NCBI GenBank assembly: GCA_001800495.1
Contig: MGVM01000182.1
Span: forward strand, 1-5,287
Length of the DNA stretch: 5,287 bases
Direction: 5' to 3'
Source of the DNA: Elusimicrobia bacterium RIFOXYB2_FULL_48_7
GTDB lineage: Bacteria > Elusimicrobiota > Endomicrobiia > CG1-02-37-114 > XYA2-FULL-39-19
The position numbers were made by a program, and so were the translations under genes. Below the pieces are notes generated by a model. The model was not told the DNA's origin. It did not search any database and saw only the letters and a program-made list of their open reading frames with translations. Shown one piece after another: positions 1-5,287 of the stretch. The first letter of the stretch is position 1, and each line of letters opens with the position of its first letter.

Positions 1-1886
1 AGGGCCGACTGGACTTTAATCCCGTCAATCCAGATCTCAACCCCGCCTTGTATGTTGTCGTCCGCTCTCGTGTGTACATCAATGGTATGCCAGGTACCGG
101 TGGAGATAGGCAAATAACCCGCGTACTTTCCAGGCCAGCCTGGGGCGCAAACCCAGTCGCTACCTTCCTTGTATTCAAAATACATATTGATGCCGGTGTC
201 GTCATTGCCCAGGAACAGCGCGCCCAGGAAACCGCCTGTTTCATCGGTAAGCTTCATCACGCTCAGAACTTTGTCCGGCCAGTTGGCGTCATCAAGCCCG
301 GTGCCGGAGTGCACGAACTGCGGCAGGCTAAGATTTTCCATTTTCAGGTTGAACTTCACGAAAGTTTCCTTCGCGCCGGAAGGGCTGATATTGGTTTTGG
401 AAATTACCGAAGCTGTCTTGTCGGTGACATGGCATTTTATTCCGTAACTGCCCCGTTGCGCGGCTCCGGCGGAAACAGAAAGCGCGTTTGTGGCGCTTAA
501 CCCGGAGGTATTCCACTTGCTCAAATTCCCGGTTTCAAAATCATCGTAAAACTTCACTTGCCCGGCAACCCTTTCAGCGCACTGGCCGTTTGATACGCCG
601 GGAATTGATTCCAGCCCCACGCCGTTGACGGCCTTAACGCTGATATAATACGTCACGCCGCGGCTGAGCGCCACGTTGGTCCGGCTGGTGGTAACATAAG
701 TGAACGTGCCGTTGTCCACCCAGCCGAATATTTCCGACCCGCCGGGCGTGCTTCCCGCCGCGTACCAGTACCTGCTGACACCGCTTTCCGCGTCAGCCGC
801 GGGATCCCAGTTGGCGGAAATGGAGTACAATTCGCTTGTAACGGAAATATCCCCGGAGGGACCGTCGCGCACCACCGGCGCCGAAGGCGAACTGACATCC
901 ATCGCCAGGCACTGTTCCAGGCGCACTTCCCCGCGGTTGGGCAAGACATCGTACATCACCTTGTTCGTCCCGCTTACCGGCTTAATGCTTATCAAATTTC
1001 CCTGTGTTATTTTGCAGAAAGGCCAACCGGCAGGTACATCGCTGATAAGCGTAAGCGGGTAATCATAATGGGAAAGGTCGGGAAAGCTGGGATGTGTACC
1101 GGATGAAACGAGGTTGAACCTTACCGCGCCAGTCGAATCTTCCACCATGCTGACAACCGCTGAAGCCCTTTCAACGTTGTACATATAGATGTCCTGGTAG
1201 CCGCCCACCCACAACACGCTTGAGACGGAAACAAGGTAATCCAGCATGCTGTTAAAATCCGCCGTATTCCATCCGCGGTCTGTGAACAAATATTCCGCCT
1301 GGGGCCCGATGCCATGCATGTTGTATGTCCTTGATGTGCCCGAGGAAATAGCCGCCTGTATAGACTGAAGCTGCGGCGCGAGGCCCGACCCTCCTGAATT
1401 CCCGAACCCCGGGGTGCCTCCGATGACATAATAGTCCGGCAGCATATTCCAATAACCCGAAGGATACGTGGCGGAACCGCTTATGCCGCCGCAAATCAAC
1501 TTGCTCCTTCCGGGAGGGTTGAGCGACCAGATTATTCTTGACGCTTCGGAAAACTCATACCTGGCGACTGCCATGTCGCTGGTTGAGCCATGATTCATGG
1601 TGTGGTTGGACATCTGCATGCCCAGCCTGTCGCATTGGCTTTCCCATGTCATTATACCGTAGCCGTACATAACCGTGCCCGGGCAAACAAAAAAATTGCC
1701 CGCAAGCCCGCGGGCAACCAGCTGGGGTATTACATAGGTAATATGCGTGTACATGGAATCGTCAAATTCCATTACCCAGGCGCCGGCCTTGTTGTCCTTC
1801 CACTTGCACACAGTAGTGGCGGCGTTGACTGAAGCGGCAGCTAAAAGCAAGAAAACGAACACATTGAACCTGTTTAGCCTGTGCAT
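1..1886 (-). CDS. Secreted polysaccharide deacetylase (CE4/NodB-like) with FN3-like and LamG-like modules, 3' end beyond the left edge
   Basis: The frame is open for 628 codons from the ATG at 1886 to the window edge. Residues 1-22 form a Sec signal peptide (RLNR, a hydrophobic core FVFLLLAAA, probable cleavage after VNA). Residues about 33-240 look like a CE4 deacetylase domain, which removes acetyl groups from glycans using a metal bound by Asp-His-His. Motif 1 is EFDDS (D42, D43), motif 2 is HTMNH (H95, H99), and a motif 5-like NMHG carries H191. The segment LDYLVS...LWVGGYQDI...ER (215-240) matches the usual C-terminal end of the domain. The canonical Arg-containing motif 3 is not seen; CGGISGS (132-138) occupies that region. 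A beta-rich linker (about 242-331) follows, then a fibronectin-III-like domain (about 335-437, with YYISVKAVNGVG) and a concanavalin/LamG-like domain from about 445 (FYDDFETGNLSKW, later VEIWIDG at 616-622). Such added modules suggest binding to an extracellular glycan. Substrate unknown: chitin, xylan, peptidoglycan and exopolysaccharide are all possible. Confidence 0.85.
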   Translation of the reverse strand, partial: MHRLNRFNVFVFLLLAAASVNAATTVCKWKDNKAGAWVMEFDDSMYTHITYVIPQLVARGLAGNFFVCPGTVMYGYGIMTWESQCDRLGMQMSNHTMNHGSTSDMAVARYEFSEASRIIWSLNPPGRSKLICGGISGSATYPSGYWNMLPDYYVIGGTPGFGNSGGSGLAPQLQSIQAAISSGTSRTYNMHGIGPQAEYLFTDRGWNTADFNSMLDYLVSVSSVLWVGGYQDIYMYNVERASAVVSMVEDSTGAVRFNLVSSGTHPSFPDLSHYDYPLTLISDVPAGWPFCKITQGNLISIKPVSGTNKVMYDVLPNRGEVRLEQCLAMDVSSPSAPVVRDGPSGDISVTSELYSISANWDPAADAESGVSRYWYAAGSTPGGSEIFGWVDNGTFTYVTTSRTNVALSRGVTYYISVKAVNGVGLESIPGVSNGQCAERVAGQVKFYDDFETGNLSKWNTSGLSATNALSVSAGAAQRGSYGIKCHVTDKTASVISKTNISPSGAKETFVKFNLKMENLSLPQFVHSGTGLDDANWPDKVLSVMKLTDETGGFLGALFLGNDDTGINMYFEYKEGSDWVCAPGWPGKYAGYLPISTGTWHTIDVHTRADDNIQGGVEIWIDGIKVQSA

Positions 1887-1892
1887 TTCTTT

Positions 1893-1897
1893 CTCCT
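1893..1897 (-). promoter_or_regulatory. Ribosome binding site of the deacetylase gene
   Basis: AGGAG in minus-strand reading, 6 bases before the ATG at 1886, lying wholly within the 13-base gap after the MBL stop codon. It fixes the start that gives a complete signal peptide. Confidence 0.82.
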
Positions 1898-1899
1898 GT

Positions 1900-2625
1900 T
1901 TAATGGGGAAGTGTTATTATATTGCCGGTGCGGGGCTTGGTATAGTTCTTCAGGTATTTTTTCCGGAACAGCTTGTACGCTATTTTGCCGGTGCAGTGGA
2001 AAGGCGCGACTTTTTCAACTCCAAGGGCCGCGAGGGCGTCAAGCGCCTCTCGGACTTCCGGCTCTTTGCTGTCGCAGAAATGGAATCCGCCGGCAAGCAG
2101 TTTAACTTTGCCGCCGAAGCTCTTTTTGATTTCTTCAACCATCCTGACCAGTCCCGGGTGGGCGCAGCCGGTGAGAATGGTGAGATTTCCGCCTTCCTTA
2201 ATTACAAGTGCCTGCTCCGGTACGAGCTTGCCCTTGATCATGCGGGTCATTTCGCCGCTTGAAAATATGTTCTTTCTGATTTCCAGCGGCGCGCCGCTGA
2301 CTTCAACCAGCCGCGCGCCCGTGTTTTTCACTTTTTCCTTGAATTCCGGCGTGAAGCTTTTGCACGCGAACACCGTGACGTCCGGGTTTTTTTCAAGAAA
2401 GGCGAAAAGCCCGCCGACGTGGTCAGGGTCCTGGTGTGAAAGGAATACCTGCCTGATGCTTTTCGGGCCGACTTTCGCCTTCGCCATGAATTTCAATATG
2501 CGGGCATTGCCGAAAGTATCAAACAGCAGGTCATTGCCGACCAGCAATGAAATCCCCCACCCGATAAATTTTATATAAAGCGGATGGTCAATCGCATCAA
2601 TGATGACTTTTATTGATACAGGCAT
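1900..2625 (-). CDS. MBL-fold metallohydrolase, COG1237-like
   Basis: This 241-residue protein has no signal peptide and is expected in the cytoplasm. It has the metallo-beta-lactamase fold: an N-terminal strand region ending in LLFDTFG (33-39), the metal motif SHQDPDHVGG (63-72), TGCAHPG (152-158, H156), AGGFH (178-182, H182) and FHCTG (209-213, H210). The order TGC(S/A)HPG, GGFH, HCTG is characteristic of COG1237, which includes archaeal enzymes annotated as dihydropterin-ribofuranosylaminobenzene-phosphate synthase; most bacterial members have no known substrate. The metal motif is HxDxDH (H64, D66, D68, H69) instead of the usual HxHxDH, so the third position of one metal site is Asp. The length is close to that of the family. 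The start at 2625 is set by AGGAG 5 bases upstream. The next gene begins 13 bases after the stop, so the two are probably co-transcribed. Fold and family are firm; the reaction is unknown. Confidence 0.87.
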   Translation of the reverse strand: MPVSIKVIIDAIDHPLYIKFIGWGISLLVGNDLLFDTFGNARILKFMAKAKVGPKSIRQVFLSHQDPDHVGGLFAFLEKNPDVTVFACKSFTPEFKEKVKNTGARLVEVSGAPLEIRKNIFSSGEMTRMIKGKLVPEQALVIKEGGNLTILTGCAHPGLVRMVEEIKKSFGGKVKLLAGGFHFCDSKEPEVREALDALAALGVEKVAPFHCTGKIAYKLFRKKYLKNYTKPRTGNIITLPH

Positions 2626-2630
2626 TTGAA

Positions 2631-2635
2631 CTCCT
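2631..2635 (-). promoter_or_regulatory. Ribosome binding site of the MBL gene
   Basis: AGGAG in minus-strand reading, 5 bases before the ATG at 2625. It supports this start and shows that the MBL gene can initiate on its own despite lying 86 bases after the TPR gene. I see no convincing sigma-70 promoter in the gap. Confidence 0.75.
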
Positions 2636-2670
2636 ATGACAACTTCTTCAAGATTGCAACTATTTAAACT

Positions 2671-2692
2671 GACAAACCCCTTCGGGTCCGTC
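2671..2692 (-). other. Intergenic RNA hairpin, 9-bp stem with GAAG loop; REP-like or weak attenuator
   Basis: In minus-strand RNA, GACGGACCC (2692-2684) pairs with GGGTTTGTC (2679-2671) around a GAAG loop (2683-2680), giving nine pairs of which two are G·U. In the plus-strand RNA the same two positions are A-C mismatches, so the structure suits a minus-strand transcript, in line with the flanking genes. The segment after the stem is AGTTTAAATAG, with no run of U, so it is not a convincing intrinsic terminator. A GGGGACGGAC-type arm next to a stop codon recalls repetitive extragenic palindromes linked to Y1 (RAYT) transposases. That resemblance is recalled, not tested. The hairpin sits 47-68 bases upstream of the MBL start codon and could also affect mRNA stability or processing. 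Confidence 0.5.
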
Positions 2693-2694
2693 CC

Positions 2695-2712
2695 CTATTG
2701 TCTCTATTGTCT
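2695..2712 (-). repeat. 9-base tandem direct repeat at the end of the TPR gene
   Basis: On the plus strand ctattgtct occurs twice in a row (2695-2703 and 2704-2712) and is followed by a partial third copy, tattgttt (2713-2720 region), that overlaps the stop codon and the last Gln codon of the TPR gene. The two perfect copies lie just outside the CDS except for their final base. They abut the hairpin at 2671-2692, so repeat and hairpin may be one element. The repeat is short and could be chance or slippage. Confidence 0.55.
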
Positions 2713-5036
2713 TATTGTTTGAGCATTTCCTTTAATGTGTTTATCCGCTGGGAAACTTCCGGATCAGACGGATTGAATTTCGCGCTGTTTTCAAACGCCT
2801 GCAGGGCGCTGGTATAATTCTTCATGGCGTAATATGAACTGCCCAGGTTCTTGAAAGCTGACGGGTTGTCCGGGCTAAACTTGAGAGCCAGCTGGAATTC
2901 TTCCACCGCCCTGGCGTAATTTCCCTGCGCGTGGTACACGTTGCCCATGTTATAATGCAGCCTGCCGTTGTCAGGCGCCTTTTCCAGAACTTTCTGGTAC
3001 TCTTTCAGCGCTTTGTCATATTCGCCGCGCACGTAATAGAGGTTCCCGAGGTTCAGGTAGACAACCAGGTAATTGGGGTCGAGCTCAAGCACCTGCCGGT
3101 ACTCCTTTATCGCCTTGTCGTATTCCTTGCGCATGGTGTAAATGATCCCCAAACTGTTGTGGGCGTCGGTATTTGCGGGGTTTATCTGCGCAGCTTTCCG
3201 GAACTCGTCCAGGGCCCGGTCAAAATCCTGCCGGTCTTTATAAAGCATGGCCAGGGCGAAATGCGCCCGCTCGTTTCCCGGCTCGCGGGAGGCGAGTTCC
3301 CGGTAATATTCAATTGATTCTGCCGAGCCGCTTTCGGGATTTGTCAGGCCGGCGATGTTCTGTTTCGCGCGCTCGTTGCCGGGGTTAAGTTCAAGGGCTT
3401 TTTTATATTCCTCAAGGGCTTTCACGTATTCTTTCTGCATGGAATACATGACCCCGCGGTTGAAGTAGATACTGTCGAGCGTGGGGTCCAGGTCCTGCGC
3501 CGCCTGATATTCTTTCAGCGCGCCGGCAAAGTCCTTTTTTACCGAGAAAAGGTTGCCGATGTTGATATGCGCCTCCGGGAATTCCGGCTTGTAGTATAGG
3601 GCCTGCCGGTATTCTTTTATGGCTTGCTCAATATTTCCCTGCGAGTCGTAAACCATTGCCAGGCTGTTATGGGCTTCCGGGTAAGCGGGCCAGACTTTAA
3701 GGACTTCATTGAACACCAGCACCGCGTTATCATAATCCTTCCTTTCATAATAGAGCGTGCCCAGGTTATTATACGCTCGCACGTTTGACGGGTACATGGC
3801 GACGGCTTCTTTCCACAGTATGACCGGGTCCTGATAAATACGGTTTCTCGTGATAGTGGAAATGCCCAGCGCCAGCACGCAGATTCCGGCTGCCGCGTAT
3901 AAAACCCGGGTGGCCTTGGTGTTCGCCGCATAAAACAGCGAAACAACCGCCAGGTAAATGCCGAATCCAGCAAGGTAAAGGCGGTATTCCACCATCGGCG
4001 TGGTCGTGGGAAAAATGCTGGAAGTCGGCGAGAGCGTTATGAAAAACCACAGTGCGCCGAAAAGAGCTGCCTTTGAAAAAGCGGTTCCTTTTTTGTGCAG
4101 GAAATACATGGAAACGAAAACCGCCGCCAGGACAATGTATGGCACTGCTACCCTGGGTTCAAGCAGTGAAGCGGGCAGATAGAGGTAGTGGAGAAAACAC
4201 AGCCCGGAGGGCACGAATAAAAACGCGATATACCTTAATATAACGTAGGGCTGGATCAATATGTAATGGTACCTGTCCCAGAGCGCGTTGACCGCTTCCA
4301 TGTCCCCCATGGCGCCCAGCAAGGCGAACCTTGCCAGCATATATGCCGCCAGCACGCCCCAGAAAGCGAGGTGGTATTTTTTTCTTTCAAGGGCTTTTTT
4401 CAGGTTACAGCCGCTGATAAAAAAGTAATCGTATAGAAAAATCACCGCGGGAAGGGTGGCCGCTGTCTGCTTGGAGGCAAGTGCCAGCAGGAAACCTGCC
4501 AGGGAATAATAGATAAGCTGCCTGTTTTTCGCGACGGCGAGCGCGAACAGGATAATTGAAAGAAGATAAAATGCCGTGGACATCAGGTCAGACCTGCCCA
4601 TCACATAATTGACGGCGGACGTATTTATGGGGTGCACGGCGAACAACAGCGCCGCGATAAGCGGAGGGCCTACCGCATCCTTCCTGAAAACCGCGGATAG
4701 TATCATGCTGAAAAACAAAAACGCAAGCACCGCGTTCAGCGCGTGCAGGAGCACATTGAAAACATGGTACCCGAAAGTGTTAAGTTTGCCGTAATGGTAA
4801 TTTACGGCATAGGTAAGGTAAACCAGCGGCCTGGAGGGGTCGTTGCGGTAGATCTGGTCTTTGTTCTTTGAATAAGGGTATACCAGTTTCGAGGCGATGC
4901 CGGAGAGTTTCCTGATGTCGGGGTTTTTTACTATCTTGGTGTTTTCATCAAAAATGAAAGGGGCATTCAGGGAGTTTAAATAAACAAGGGACGACGCAAG
5001 TACCAGGAATATTATTGCCAGGTGCTTTTTGTTCAT
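2712..5036 (-). CDS. TMTC-like GT-C glycosyltransferase with C-terminal TPR array
   Basis: This 774-residue polytopic membrane protein resembles the TMTC family (GT-C fold, O-mannosyltransferase-like). The N-terminal 395 residues contain about 11-12 hydrophobic segments, beginning at residues 5-22. The first external loop has FDEN at residues 29-32; an acidic pair here (D30, E31) is the usual catalytic or metal-binding site of GT-C enzymes. RPLVYLTY follows at 69-76. Next is the TMTC-like signature AVHPIN...VMGRSDL (residues 134-151), and later an EYRLYL segment (350-355) matching the family's ERxLYL region. Residues 418-757 form ten uninterrupted 34-residue TPR units, a protein-interaction scaffold. 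GT-C enzymes use polyprenyl-phosphate sugars and act on the outer face of the membrane; the donor and acceptor here are unknown. The start at 5036 follows the transporter stop by 3 bases and has no clear Shine-Dalgarno sequence, so coupling is likely. The alternative is a TPR membrane protein that has lost transferase activity, but the intact acidic pair argues against it. Confidence 0.85.
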   Translation of the reverse strand: MNKKHLAIIFLVLASSLVYLNSLNAPFIFDENTKIVKNPDIRKLSGIASKLVYPYSKNKDQIYRNDPSRPLVYLTYAVNYHYGKLNTFGYHVFNVLLHALNAVLAFLFFSMILSAVFRKDAVGPPLIAALLFAVHPINTSAVNYVMGRSDLMSTAFYLLSIILFALAVAKNRQLIYYSLAGFLLALASKQTAATLPAVIFLYDYFFISGCNLKKALERKKYHLAFWGVLAAYMLARFALLGAMGDMEAVNALWDRYHYILIQPYVILRYIAFLFVPSGLCFLHYLYLPASLLEPRVAVPYIVLAAVFVSMYFLHKKGTAFSKAALFGALWFFITLSPTSSIFPTTTPMVEYRLYLAGFGIYLAVVSLFYAANTKATRVLYAAAGICVLALGISTITRNRIYQDPVILWKEAVAMYPSNVRAYNNLGTLYYERKDYDNAVLVFNEVLKVWPAYPEAHNSLAMVYDSQGNIEQAIKEYRQALYYKPEFPEAHINIGNLFSVKKDFAGALKEYQAAQDLDPTLDSIYFNRGVMYSMQKEYVKALEEYKKALELNPGNERAKQNIAGLTNPESGSAESIEYYRELASREPGNERAHFALAMLYKDRQDFDRALDEFRKAAQINPANTDAHNSLGIIYTMRKEYDKAIKEYRQVLELDPNYLVVYLNLGNLYYVRGEYDKALKEYQKVLEKAPDNGRLHYNMGNVYHAQGNYARAVEEFQLALKFSPDNPSAFKNLGSSYYAMKNYTSALQAFENSAKFNPSDPEVSQRINTLKEMLKQ
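2766..3785 (-). repeat. Array of ten 34-residue TPR units within the GT-C protein
   Basis: Residues 418-757 divide exactly into ten 34-residue units with no insertion between them (starts at 418, 452, 486, 520, 554, 588, 622, 656, 690 and 724). Most carry the TPR pattern: a small or aromatic pair and LG in helix A, Y four residues later, A at the start of helix B, an aromatic Y/F, and P near the end of the unit (for example AYNNLGTLYY, KEYDKAIKEY, LELDP). Unit 5 (554-587) is degenerate in helix A. The tandem similarity is also visible in the DNA, where related tracts such as tgccggta(t/c)tc recur. The array ends in a short polar helix of 17 residues. Confidence 0.93.
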
Positions 5037-5039
5037 AAA

Positions 5040-5287
5040 CTATTTTTTCGGCTCATCCGTGCGGTAGAAAATGTCGCTGCCAAAACTTATTATCGGCTCT
5101 ACGCCGACTATCTTGGAAAGCAGTTTCAGGTCGTGTATGTCCTCGCAGTCGCGCACTTCCTTGAAAGTATGCATCATGGCCAGGCCGAAAACAAGGCGCA
5201 GGATCCCTGAAAGCGCGAAGAGCGTCATAAGCTGATAGGAGAATATCGCGGGAAGCCGCGTGGCAAGCCAGCCGCCGAGGCCCGCAC
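5040..5287 (-). CDS. Probable MFS transporter, C-terminal fragment (5' part beyond the right edge)
   Basis: The reading frame is open from the window edge to a TAG stop at 5042-5040, giving 81 visible residues. The first half is hydrophobic and rich in Gly and Leu: a GLGGWLATRLP stretch, a short loop, then a helix with LFALSGILRLVFGLAMM. It is followed by a polar tail of about 45 residues that begins TFKEVRD. A last transmembrane helix ending in a charged xEVR-type tail is typical of the C-terminus of major facilitator superfamily permeases, which move small solutes across the cytoplasmic membrane. The fragment is too short to name a substrate. An internal Met at 5228 has no Shine-Dalgarno sequence before it and lies within the hydrophobic region, so I do not treat it as the start. 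The stop lies 3 bases before the next start codon, which points to one transcript and coupled translation. The MFS call is an inference; another polytopic membrane protein is possible. Confidence 0.6.
   Translation of the reverse strand, partial: AGLGGWLATRLPAIFSYQLMTLFALSGILRLVFGLAMMHTFKEVRDCEDIHDLKLLSKIVGVEPIISFGSDIFYRTDEPKK

Noticed and set aside
48..500. Plus-strand open frame of 150 codons
   Set aside because: It lies antisense to the LamG-like region of the deacetylase gene, whose frame shows clear domain motifs. The plus-strand product has no recognisable domain and no good ribosome binding site.
1747..2578. Overlapping plus-strand open frames of 171 and 201 codons
   Set aside because: They are antisense to the MBL gene and the start of the deacetylase gene. 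The minus-strand product has all the family motifs, so these are shadows.
2660..2692. Intrinsic terminator after the TPR gene
   Set aside because: A stem-loop is present, but minus-strand RNA continues AGUUUAAAUAG instead of a U-run, and the stem has two G·U pairs. Read-through is more likely, so it is listed as a hairpin of unknown role.
2626..2711. Promoter for the MBL gene in the 86-base gap
   Set aside because: TTGTCA and TAAATA-like hexamers occur, but no pair has suitable spacing, so a sigma-70 call is not supported.
5040..5228. A separate 62-residue small protein starting at 5228
   Set aside because: The frame stays open to the window edge and the upstream residues continue a membrane segment. 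No Shine-Dalgarno sequence precedes the internal Met, so it is the tail of a larger gene.

Overview
The window holds four genes, all on the minus strand and closely packed, so transcription runs from the right edge to the left. In that order they are: the C-terminal end of a probable MFS transporter (cut by the right edge), a 774-residue membrane protein with a TMTC-like GT-C glycosyltransferase domain and ten TPR units, a 241-residue MBL-fold metallohydrolase of the COG1237 type, and a large exported protein (cut by the left edge) with a polysaccharide-deacetylase (CE4/NodB) domain followed by fibronectin-III-like and concanavalin/LamG-like modules. No gene is supported on the plus strand. 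No RNA gene, insertion sequence or CRISPR array is visible.

The first two genes are 3 bases apart and the last two are 13 bases apart. The only sizeable gap is 86 bases between the TPR glycosyltransferase and the MBL gene. It carries a GAAG-loop hairpin that pairs fully only in minus-strand RNA, next to a 9-base tandem repeat that runs into the stop codon of the upstream gene. The last two genes have good AGGAG ribosome binding sites. The TPR gene has none and is probably translationally coupled to the transporter gene.

The organism is a bacterium with roughly balanced base composition, Shine-Dalgarno initiation and Sec-type export. TMTC-like membrane domains fused to long TPR arrays, together with secreted deacetylase-FN3-LamG proteins, are the kind of content found in Elusimicrobiota, Omnitrophota and related or deltaproteobacterial lineages. 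This placement is an impression from gene style, not a marker-based assignment.

A cautious reading is that the window concerns the cell envelope and extracellular polysaccharide. The GT-C protein would transfer a lipid-linked sugar on the outer face of the membrane, the deacetylase would act on an extracellular N- or O-acetylated glycan, and the MBL enzyme would have an unrelated or unknown cytoplasmic role. Nothing here proves that the four genes form one pathway. I see no clear sign of a wholly new system; the best leads are the bacterial TMTC-like protein, the deacetylase with an altered motif 3, and the intergenic hairpin and repeat.
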